Shown piece after piece: positions 57,167 to 64,000 of a DNA stretch of 64,000 bases. The first letter of the stretch is position 1. Each line of letters starts with the position of its first letter. Under the pieces are notes generated by a model that worked only from the letters and a program-made list of their open reading frames with translations, made no database searches and was not told where the DNA came from. Made by a program: the position numbers and the translations under genes. Source of the DNA: SAR86 cluster bacterium (GTDB lineage Bacteria; Pseudomonadota; Gammaproteobacteria; Magnimaribacterales; D2472); assembly GCA_023703655.1 (NCBI GenBank), contig CP097973.1, forward strand, positions 340,813 to 404,812, read 5' to 3'.

Positions 57167-58412
57167 TTTAATAAAGATTGGCATCTGTGGTTGGGGGAAT
57201 GTTGCTACTGGTTTATACAAACAGTTGTCGACTAATAATAATTTGGACTTAAATTTTGAAATTACATGTATTGGAGCCAGAAGAGATAATCCTAAATGTG
57301 ATCCAAGCCCAATAAAAATCCATAGAGACATTTTTGATGTTATTGATGATGATATTGATGTGTTAATTGAATTGATCGGTGGAGTTGAAGTTGCAAAGGA
57401 TTTAATTGAAAGAGCTCTTGCCTCTGGTAAACATGTTGTTACTGCTAATAAAGCTGTTATATTTGAACATGGCAAGGAATTAATTGCTCTAGCAGATCAA
57501 TATAATGTAAAGTTGCTTTTTGAATCAGCTGTATGTGCTGGCACCCCAATTATAAAAATGCTATCAAACGATCTACAAGCTAATGAAGTTAGCAAAATAG
57601 CTGGTATGTTAAACGGCACGACCAACTACATACTAAGCAAGATGGAGGAGGGTGAGTCATATGAACAAACGCTAAAAAATGCACAGGAGCTAGGTTATGC
57701 AGAGCCGGATCCAAGTTTAGATGTAAACGGAACAGATGCAGCTCACAAAATCGGTATTCTGTCTTCGCTTGCTTTCAATTCATCATTGCCAGTTCATGGA
57801 TTTCACATTGAGGGTATTGAACAAATCACTCAATCTGATTTTATCTTTGCTAGAGAATTTGGCTTTGTTGTAAAACATTTAGCTGTTGCGAAAAAAACAG
57901 CTCATGGAGTTGAGTTAAGGAGTCATCCAACTTTATTAAAGTCTTCTTCAAATTTAGCAAGTTTAAAAGGCGTAAGAAATGGAATACAAATTGATACTGA
58001 TTTGCTTGGTGAGTTTCATATTGCTGGATCAGGTGCAGGTCAGGAATCTACAGCATCTGGAATTATTTCAGATTTAATATCATTATCGAGAACAGAAAAC
58101 TCAAGTAGCATGAATATGCCTGAGTTTACGAATGCAGTAAAGATTATACCTTTTACAGAATTGTCTTTTAGATACTACATTTACTTAGAAGTAAAAGATA
58201 AGTCTGGCGTATTAGCAAAAGTAACTAAAATTTTTGCTGATCAAAATATAAGCTTTGATAAAGTATCTCAAAAAGAGCAACTTTCTGATAACAAAGTACC
58301 AATTATCATAATTTCAGATCCAATAAATGAGTTGAATATGCAAAATGCATTAAAAGAAGCAAGATGTCATGAAGAAATCTTGGACTTAAAAATTATTAGA
58401 ATAGAGGATTGA
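57159..58412 (+). CDS. hom: Homoserine dehydrogenase
   Basis: NAD(P)H enzyme turning aspartate semialdehyde into homoserine for threonine and methionine. Nucleotide site IGICGWGNVATG at the start, GMLNGTTNYIL (about residue 150), and a C-terminal ACT domain (about 345-417) for feedback control. I take GTG 57159 with GAGG some ten bases upstream; TTG 57150 would add three residues. It overlaps dsbC by 8 bases. Confidence 0.96.
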   Translation: MSNLIKIGICGWGNVATGLYKQLSTNNNLDLNFEITCIGARRDNPKCDPSPIKIHRDIFDVIDDDIDVLIELIGGVEVAKDLIERALASGKHVVTANKAVIFEHGKELIALADQYNVKLLFESAVCAGTPIIKMLSNDLQANEVSKIAGMLNGTTNYILSKMEEGESYEQTLKNAQELGYAEPDPSLDVNGTDAAHKIGILSSLAFNSSLPVHGFHIEGIEQITQSDFIFAREFGFVVKHLAVAKKTAHGVELRSHPTLLKSSSNLASLKGVRNGIQIDTDLLGEFHIAGSGAGQESTASGIISDLISLSRTENSSSMNMPEFTNAVKIIPFTELSFRYYIYLEVKDKSGVLAKVTKIFADQNISFDKVSQKEQLSDNKVPIIIISDPINELNMQNALKEARCHEEILDLKIIRIED

Positions 58413-58413
58413 G

Positions 58414-59796
58414 ATGCTTTTTCACTCAACAAGAGGTGTAGATAAGGATAAAACTTTTGCTGATATTTTAATGCAAGGTCTTGCTAGCGATGGAGGCCTT
58501 TTTATGCCAGATACTTGGCCTCAAGTTGAAATTGAAAAAATTGAATCCATGCAAAGTTTTCAAGAAATTGCTGAATATATAGTTCCCTTCTTTACTGCCT
58601 CATCATTCAGTGAACAAGAGACACATAAAGTATTAAAAGATGCTTGGCATGATTTTGAAATCGAGTCACTTATTAAAATAAAACCTTTTAATAATTACTC
58701 AATCTTAGAGTTATTTCATGGTCCAACTGCAGCATTTAAAGATTTTGGGTTACAACTTGCTGCAGCATTTTTTAATGAGATTTTAAACCAAGAAAACAAA
58801 ACAGCATTAGTACTTGGGGCCACATCTGGTGATACTGGCTCTGCTGCGATTGACTCATGCAAAAAATACTCGCGAATTAAAAGTTTTATTATGTTGCCTA
58901 ATGGCAATATGTCACAAATTCAAAGAAGACAAATGACAACTGTTATGTCTGAAAATGTTCGAGCTATAAGAGTCAATGGCACTTTTGATGATTGCCAGGA
59001 TTTAGTGAAGCAAGCATTTAAAGTTAGAGATTTTTTGAATAATGATCAGTATTTGCTTGCAGTAAATTCAATCAATTGGACAAGGATAGTGGGCCAAATT
59101 TGCTACTACTTTTATGCATATGCAAATTTAAGAGATCATAAATCTATTTCTTTTTCTGTGCCAACTGGAAATTTTGGAAATGTTTTCGCATGTTACTCTG
59201 CTTATAAAATGGGACTCCCACTGAAAAGTATATGTGTAGCAGTGAATGAAAATGATATCTTGCATAGATTTTTTAGTAATAATGATTACTCAAAACATGC
59301 AGTTTTAGAAACAATATCACCCAGTATGGACATAAGTGTAGCTTCAAACTTTGAGAGATTGGTATATGATTTTTTCTTAGATAGAGATTCAAATGCATGT
59401 GCGAATTTATTTAATAGTTTCCCATCTAATGCGATTAAATTTGACAGCACTATTTGGGAAAAAAGACATGAGATTTTTTTGTCCCACAAAGTAACTGATA
59501 AGGAAACAAAAGAAATCATTTCCTCACATTTTTTTGAAACAAATTATCTTTTAGATCCTCATACAGCTATTGGGATTCCTGCTTGTATAGAAAATCTTGA
59601 CTCATCAAATCATTATGTTTTGCTAGCAACGGCTCATCCTGCAAAGTTTCCTAAACTTTATGAGGAACTTAACATTGATATGGTAGATGTGCCCTCATCA
59701 CTTATGAATTTAAGGGATAAAGAGGAAAATGTTTACAGACTTAATGCTAATTATGATGAGTTGAGTAATTTTATAAAAATAAATAACTTCAATTAA
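58414..59796 (+). CDS. thrC: Threonine synthase
   Basis: PLP enzyme that makes threonine from phosphohomoserine. The PLP Lys is in GPTAAFKDFGLQLAA (about residue 109); LGATSGDTGSAAI (about 134-146) holds the phosphate. 460 residues, the long N-terminal-extended type, starting LFHSTRG. Directly after hom, one base gap. Confidence 0.97.
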   Translation: MLFHSTRGVDKDKTFADILMQGLASDGGLFMPDTWPQVEIEKIESMQSFQEIAEYIVPFFTASSFSEQETHKVLKDAWHDFEIESLIKIKPFNNYSILELFHGPTAAFKDFGLQLAAAFFNEILNQENKTALVLGATSGDTGSAAIDSCKKYSRIKSFIMLPNGNMSQIQRRQMTTVMSENVRAIRVNGTFDDCQDLVKQAFKVRDFLNNDQYLLAVNSINWTRIVGQICYYFYAYANLRDHKSISFSVPTGNFGNVFACYSAYKMGLPLKSICVAVNENDILHRFFSNNDYSKHAVLETISPSMDISVASNFERLVYDFFLDRDSNACANLFNSFPSNAIKFDSTIWEKRHEIFLSHKVTDKETKEIISSHFFETNYLLDPHTAIGIPACIENLDSSNHYVLLATAHPAKFPKLYEELNIDMVDVPSSLMNLRDKEENVYRLNANYDELSNFIKINNFN

Positions 59797-59811
59797 TTTG
59801 AATATCTTTTA

Positions 59812-60321
59812 TTAGATACTGCAGTTCTGATCTAAACCAAGCACATGAGCCACTCTTCCCATTCCCATCCATCCAGCAATACAATAAGTAAGGTCAGTTA
59901 TTTCCTCGTCAGTAAATACTTTTTTCATTTCATCCCAAAAATTATCATCTTTTGAAAGTTCTTTTGGTTTATTACCCATTAATGTTGCGTAATTTACTGC
60001 CAATATCTCTCTTTTACTAAGATTTGAATAATCTTTATTTAAAATTTCAGTATAAAAAGACTCATCTGGAGCTATACCATTATCAATAACACCTTTTTCG
60101 ATGCCCATTTGAGAAACGTCTCTTTTAGTTTGCCAATTCATGCAGATCTGACAGCCATTTATCATTGCAGTAGCAATTCTCGCGGCTTCAAATACTCTAA
60201 GAGGGAGCTTACTATGTTCATAGATAGCATAAGCAAAAGCATTTCCAGCAGAGGAGATTTCTTTGGCATATATTTCCCCTGGTCCAGTTAAGTTTGTGTT
60301 ACTGTTTACTTTGATTCGCAT
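59812..60321 (-). CDS. Carboxymuconolactone decarboxylase (AhpD-like) family protein
   Basis: All-helical protein of 169 residues with the CxxC pair C57-C60 in MINGCQICMNWQ and a His/Glu-poor surrounding typical of AhpD-type alkylhydroperoxidase or CMD-family proteins. Such proteins relay electrons to peroxides or have lost that activity. A C-terminal segment IAGWMGMGRVAHVLGLD also fits. Convergent with thrC and divergent from the small secreted protein gene. Exact substrate not known. Confidence 0.85.
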   Translation of the reverse strand: MRIKVNSNTNLTGPGEIYAKEISSAGNAFAYAIYEHSKLPLRVFEAARIATAMINGCQICMNWQTKRDVSQMGIEKGVIDNGIAPDESFYTEILNKDYSNLSKREILAVNYATLMGNKPKELSKDDNFWDEMKKVFTDEEITDLTYCIAGWMGMGRVAHVLGLDQNCSI

Positions 60322-60374
60322 TTTTATAAGTTAATTGTGAACATAATAATAAATATTTGTATTGGAGCAAAGCA

Positions 60375-60797
60375 ATGAAAAATATATTTTTAACAATTTT
60401 AATTTCTTTAATTTCATCTTATTCCTACGGATTAAACATTACTGATAAACCATTTGAGTTTACTGGCAAGATTTCATCTATTACATTAAATGATAATGGT
60501 GGTGTTATTAATGCAGTAGGAAACACAAGCCAATATGGCAAAGTATGGCTGACATACAACCTTAAATTAGATAACCCAAACTCTGCAAATCAAGGCTCAT
60601 TTTCTGGCAGAGCAGTTGCAATTGATGATAATGGCAATAGAAATGCAGCAAGCAGACAAGGTGTTTGGGAGCGAATTGGTGAAATTATGCATTTCAGATC
60701 AATTGATGATGTTAGTGATGGCAATCAATTTCTATGTTTTACTAAAATTAATCTTATTGATGACAGCCTTGAAATGAAATTTTACTCGGTGAAATAA
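60375..60797 (+). CDS. Small secreted protein of unknown function
   Basis: I do not recognise the family. The ATG at 60375 has GGAG 8-9 bases upstream; a TTG at 60357 would add six residues. Of 140 residues, the first 19 or so are a signal peptide (KNIFLTILISLISSYSYG) and the rest is predicted mostly beta strand, with Gly/Asn-rich turns, the segment GSFSGRAVAIDDNGN and later GVWERIGEIMHFRSIDDV. One Cys is left after export. Likely periplasmic, perhaps a small beta-barrel ligand-binding fold; that is a guess. Confidence 0.75.
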   Translation: MKNIFLTILISLISSYSYGLNITDKPFEFTGKISSITLNDNGGVINAVGNTSQYGKVWLTYNLKLDNPNSANQGSFSGRAVAIDDNGNRNAASRQGVWERIGEIMHFRSIDDVSDGNQFLCFTKINLIDDSLEMKFYSVK

Positions 60798-60843
60798 AAA
60801 TTTACTAATTACTTCATAGTCAGCTTAGTTTAAAATGCTGACT

Positions 60844-61939
60844 ATGGACTTCACTGAATTTAGAACAAATTTAAATGATCTAAAAGATCGGATTCTTGAT
60901 CTTAGGAGGTACCTTTGACGTTGATAGTAAACAACTCCGAGTAAAAGATATTAATTCTGAACTTGAAAAAGAGACTACCTGGTCCAATTTAGAATTATCC
61001 CAATCCCTTAATAAAGAAAAAACTAGTCTTGAAAAGTTTCTTGATGATTTCCTTTTTGCAGAATCATCTATAAATGATTCCATTGATCTTTTGATAATGG
61101 CACAGGAGGAAGGTGATACAGAAACATTTAATGAAATTTTATCAGAATACTCCGCTCTGGCAGCTAGAGTTGAAGAACTAGAATTTAATAAGATGTTTAG
61201 TCAGAAAGCAGATCCTAACTCAGCATTTTTGGATATTCAAGCTGGTTCTGGAGGTACAGAGGCTCAAGACTGGGCTGAGATGTTACAACGAATGTATTTT
61301 AGATGGGCAGAAGCAAAAGATTTTTCTGTTGAAATAATAGAATTGTCACCTGGAGAGGTAGCAGGCATAAAGTCGGTATCAATGCACATTAAAGGATCTT
61401 ATGCATATGGATGGCTAAGAACAGAAACTGGTGTACATCGATTAGTTCGAAAATCGCCTTTTGATAGTGGTAATCGAAGACACACATCATTTGCATCTGT
61501 TTTTATTTCACCCGAAATTGATGACTCAATTGAAATTGATTTGAATCCTGCGGATATAAGAATTGATACTTATAGGGCATCCGGTGCAGGTGGACAACAT
61601 GTCAATAAAACTGATTCAGCAGTTAGGCTTACCCATGAACCAACAGGCACTGTAGTGCAGTGCCAAAATGATCGCTCACAACACAAAAATAAAGAAAATG
61701 CATTTAAACAGCTTAAATCAAAGCTGTATGAGCTAGAATTACAAAAACAAAAGGAAGAGCAAAAAGTGTTAGAAGATAGTAAGTCCGATATAGGCTGGGG
61801 CAGTCAAATAAGGTCATATGTATTGGATCAATCAAGAATCAAAGATCTAAGGACTAATGTGGAAACTGGAAATACTCAAAATGTGCTTGATGGCGATATT
61901 GATATATTTATAAGAGAAAGCTTAAAAAAAGGAATGTAG
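60844..61939 (+). CDS. prfB: Peptide chain release factor 2, with programmed +1 frameshift
   Basis: Ends translation at UGA and UAA. The first 24 codons (60844-60915) run to an in-frame TGA at 60916-60918; after a +1 shift the frame continues GAC GTT GAT to TAG at 61939, giving about 364 residues (365 in E. coli). GGQ peptidyl-hydrolysis motif in [14 protein letters not shown] and the SPFDSG stop-recognition loop are present. An ATG at 60835 in the same frame is an alternative start. lysS follows, as in E. coli. Confidence 0.96.
60904..60919 (+). promoter_or_regulatory. RF2 autoregulatory frameshift site
   Basis: AGGAGG (60904-60909), then TAC and CTT TGA C (60913-60919): an internal Shine-Dalgarno-like element three bases before the slippery CTT and the poor stop context TGAC. 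This is the classic prfB arrangement, by which low RF2 raises +1 shifting and so RF2 production. E. coli has AGGGGG TAT CTT TGA C. Confidence 0.95.
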
Positions 61940-61940
61940 T

Positions 61941-63428
61941 ATGAGTGATGAAACACAGATTAACGAATCATCCATCTTAGAAGAAAGAAAAAAGAAATTA
62001 AAGCTGCTTCGTGACCAAAATAAAGCTTACATCAACAATTTTGTAAGAAAGGACCTACTATCAAATATTCTAAAACAATATCATTCGCTTTCAAAAGATG
62101 ACTTGGAATCAAAAAATATTGATGGTTTAAGTGTTGCAGGCAGAATTGTTTTAAAGAGAGTCATGGGAAATGCTAGTTTCATTACCATCAGAGATGAGAC
62201 TACAGATTTACAAATTTATGTTAGCAAGAATGACATTGACGAATACGATGAATTTAAGACATGGGATATTGGTGATATCGTTGGAATTAAAGGCAAGCTT
62301 TTTAGGACTAAAACTGACGAACTTACTATTCATGCAAATCAAGCAGTGCTGATTACTAAATCTCTGAAACCAATGCCTGAAAAACATCAAGGTTTAAAGG
62401 ATGTAGAAACTAGATACAGGCAAAGATATTTAGACTTGATGAGTAATAACCAAACAAAATATTTGTTTATTAAAAGATCAAAGATTATTGACAGCATTAG
62501 AAGTTCAATGAAAGCAGGAGAATATATGGAGGTTGAAACTCCTATGATGCATACATTACCTGGTGGTGCTGTAGCTCGACCGTTTGTTACAAAACATAAC
62601 GCATTAAGTAGAGATCTATATTTAAGAATTGCACCTGAATTACATCTCAAAAGATTATTGGTCGGAGGGTTTAACAATGTATTTGAAATAAACAGAAGTT
62701 TTAGAAATGAAGGTCTCTCTACAAAACATAATCCTGAATTCACCATGCTAGAATTTTATTCGGCATATGCGTCTTTGCAAAAAATTATGGATTTCGTGTC
62801 AAGCATCATTCAAAATGCAGCACTAGATATTGATATAAATATTGATTCTGTAATTTGGAATAACAATACATTTAATCTGAAGACTTTTAAACAACAAACC
62901 ATGAGAGAGTCCATTATTGCTCATAACTCCGATCTTGAAGCTAAAGATTTAAAAGATATAAAAGTACTGCAAGATTTTCTAACTGCTAAAAAAGTTAAAT
63001 TTGATAAAGGGATGAGTTGGGGTAAATTATTGCTGGAAATTTTTGAAAACACAGTTGAATCTAATCTTATAGAACCAACATTTATTACAGAGTATCCTGT
63101 TGAAGTTTCTCCCTTGTCAAGAAGAATGGATGCAGACTCGAGCTTTGTTGATCGGTTTGAATTATTTATATGCGGAAACGAAATCGCTAATGGTTTTTGT
63201 GAATTAAATGATCCTGAAGATCAAGCTGAAAGATTCCAAGATCAAGTAGATGCAGCTAAAAGGGGAGATAAAGAAGCAATGTCTTTCGATCAAGACTATA
63301 TTACTGCCCTTGAATATGGAATGCCCCCAGCCGTTGGAGTTGGAATCGGTATCGATAGATTAATCATGATGCTAACAAACAGTAACTCTATTAGAGATGT
63401 ACTTTTGTTTCCTCAGATGAAAGACTAG
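61941..63428 (+). CDS. lysS: Lysyl-tRNA synthetase (class II)
   Basis: Charges tRNA-Lys (one is at 10.2 kb). OB-fold anticodon domain (about residues 60-150), motif 2 NRSFRNEGLSTKHNPEFTMLE (parts, about 252-271) and motif 3 GVGIGIDRLIMMLTN (about 470-484). 495 residues. One base after prfB; its stop directly abuts the stop of the convergent gene. Confidence 0.98.
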   Translation: MSDETQINESSILEERKKKLKLLRDQNKAYINNFVRKDLLSNILKQYHSLSKDDLESKNIDGLSVAGRIVLKRVMGNASFITIRDETTDLQIYVSKNDIDEYDEFKTWDIGDIVGIKGKLFRTKTDELTIHANQAVLITKSLKPMPEKHQGLKDVETRYRQRYLDLMSNNQTKYLFIKRSKIIDSIRSSMKAGEYMEVETPMMHTLPGGAVARPFVTKHNALSRDLYLRIAPELHLKRLLVGGFNNVFEINRSFRNEGLSTKHNPEFTMLEFYSAYASLQKIMDFVSSIIQNAALDIDINIDSVIWNNNTFNLKTFKQQTMRESIIAHNSDLEAKDLKDIKVLQDFLTAKKVKFDKGMSWGKLLLEIFENTVESNLIEPTFITEYPVEVSPLSRRMDADSSFVDRFELFICGNEIANGFCELNDPEDQAERFQDQVDAAKRGDKEAMSFDQDYITALEYGMPPAVGVGIGIDRLIMMLTNSNSIRDVLLFPQMKD

Positions 63429-63851
63429 TTACCATCTATATTTGTCAAAATTTTCTGGATTTGCCCAACCGTCTGCATTATTCCAATTTCTCTTTTTATT
63501 ATATGATTCTAAGTTATAGGTAAAAATTATATCTATGTCAGGGGTTTTCAAAAATCCCAATTCAAAAAGCCTTTTTTCGTCACTTTTACTGTTTACCATA
63601 ATTATTTTTTGTGCGAGTTGGTTCTTGATTTGCCCTATATCTTCAATTGTTAGAACAATATCTTCAAGAATTAAGCATAGATCATTCTCTGGCCATATTT
63701 TCTCATTAATATTTGGATAAATGCTGACACTTTTACAAACTTTAGAGAGATCATTCATAATCTTTGACAAGGATAGCTTAGTTAAAATAACTAAATGATC
63801 AATTTTTTGAGAGGCTAGTAAACTAAGAATTTGTTGATGATATTTTTTCAA
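63429..63851 (-). CDS. Protein of unknown function with a C-terminal WANPENF motif
   Basis: A 140-residue soluble protein. The TTG start at 63851 overlaps the stop of the gene before it (TTGA). The N-terminal 100 residues look like a small alpha/beta Rossmann-type fold (DHLVILTKLS, NDLCLILEDIV, KIIMVNSKS). The tail NWNNADGWANPENFDKYRW is strongly conserved in appearance and recalls DUF6231-type proteins of gammaproteobacteria; I give that only as a memory-based lead. No catalytic motif is seen. Confidence 0.75.
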   Translation of the reverse strand: MKKYHQQILSLLASQKIDHLVILTKLSLSKIMNDLSKVCKSVSIYPNINEKIWPENDLCLILEDIVLTIEDIGQIKNQLAQKIIMVNSKSDEKRLFELGFLKTPDIDIIFTYNLESYNKKRNWNNADGWANPENFDKYRW

Positions 63852-64000
63852 GTTTTGAGTAAATCTTTTACAGCATTTTTTTCTGCTTCCAGCTCAGCAA
63901 CTGATAAATTAATTTTATCTCTAGCAAAATCAGAAATATTCAGATCTCTTACAATCTCAATTTTGCCTTCTGGAGTACTCAAAAGCGGCAAACCACATAC
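63848..64000 (-). CDS. mdh: Malate dehydrogenase, C-terminal 50 residues only
   Basis: The frame is open at the window edge and ends in TGA at 63848-63850. It reads GLPLLSTPEGKIEIVRDLNI, then SDFARDKINLSVAELEAEKN and a short end, matching the C-terminus of the roughly 325-residue LDH-like malate dehydrogenases (G-W/K-EIVQGLxIxDFSRxKIxxTxxELxEE). It would oxidise malate to oxaloacetate and thus complement the TCA block at 27-37 kb. Too short for a firm call. Confidence 0.72.
   Translation of the reverse strand, partial: VCGLPLLSTPEGKIEIVRDLNISDFARDKINLSVAELEAEKNAVKDLLKT

Noticed and set aside
60896..60916. Reading prfB as a simple gene starting at an ATT/ATG-like codon at 60896
   Set aside because: The upstream frame with AGGAGG...CTTTGAC is the well-known RF2 frameshift site, and joining the two frames gives the normal protein length.

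Overview
The window is AT-rich, densely packed DNA from a streamlined marine-type gammaproteobacterium. A SAR86-cluster or similar genome is my best guess, but this is an inference: there is no rRNA or other taxonomic marker here. The gammaproteobacterial assignment rests on gene order: aspS-yebC-(slot)-ybgC-tolQRAB-pal-cpoB-tRNA-Lys; bepA/perM/bcp/dapA-bamC-purC; iscRSUA-fdx-iscX-ndk-rodZ-ispG-hisS-yfgM-bamB-der; sdhCDAB-sucAB-lpd-sucCD; murJ-ribF-ileS-lspA-ispH; xerD-dsbC-hom-thrC; prfB-lysS. Genes abut or overlap by a few bases, TTG/GTG starts are common, there is no gene-free stretch over 300 bases except around a groEL fragment, and I see no convincing rho-independent terminators, CRISPR arrays, insertion sequences or rRNA.

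Layout. 1-5.2 kb: 5'-cut thiolase, a prolyl-tRNA synthetase that lacks the editing insertion, FmdB, AspS, YebC. 5.25-10.2 kb: a small Hjc-like PD-(D/E)XK nuclease in the position usually held by ruvCAB, then the whole Tol-Pal envelope system and tRNA-Lys. 10.3-17.1 kb: a nucleotide-translocase-like transporter, BepA, PerM, Bcp, DapA, BamC, PurC. 17.1-26.8 kb: the Isc iron-sulfur operon in a reduced form (no hscBA; IscA fused to ferredoxin), Ndk, RodZ, IspG, HisS (frameshifted in an A run), YfgM, BamB, Der. 26.9-37.7 kb: a continuous nine-gene TCA block from succinate dehydrogenase to succinyl-CoA synthetase. 37.7-45.4 kb: the accessory part, with a MATE exporter, a hexapeptide acyltransferase with a probable ATT start, and a minus-strand operon of two acyl-CoA synthetases, an F420-type LLM oxidoreductase and SelO. 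45.5-55.0 kb: VUT transporter, MsrB, MurJ, RibF, IleS, LspA, IspH, AmpD, AmpG. 55.0-55.7 kb: an antisense internal groEL fragment that has replaced the end of ampG and the start of xerD. 55.7-64 kb: XerD (5'-truncated), DsbC, Hom, ThrC, a CMD-family protein, a small secreted protein, PrfB (programmed frameshift), LysS, an unknown protein, and the C-terminal end of malate dehydrogenase.

The points most worth following up are: the nuclease in the ruvCAB slot; the IscA-ferredoxin fusion whose linker is encoded by a run of ten A with stop codons close by in both other frames, so that slippage could yield IscA alone; the IscR operator over a promoter that would give a leaderless iscR mRNA; the ampG/groEL/xerD junctions (rearrangement or assembly/amplification chimera); and the ProS without INS domain. 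Two coding frames (hisS and the groEL fragment) are each broken by one extra A in an A run, which may be sequencing error or may mean that this organism tolerates poly-A slippage.
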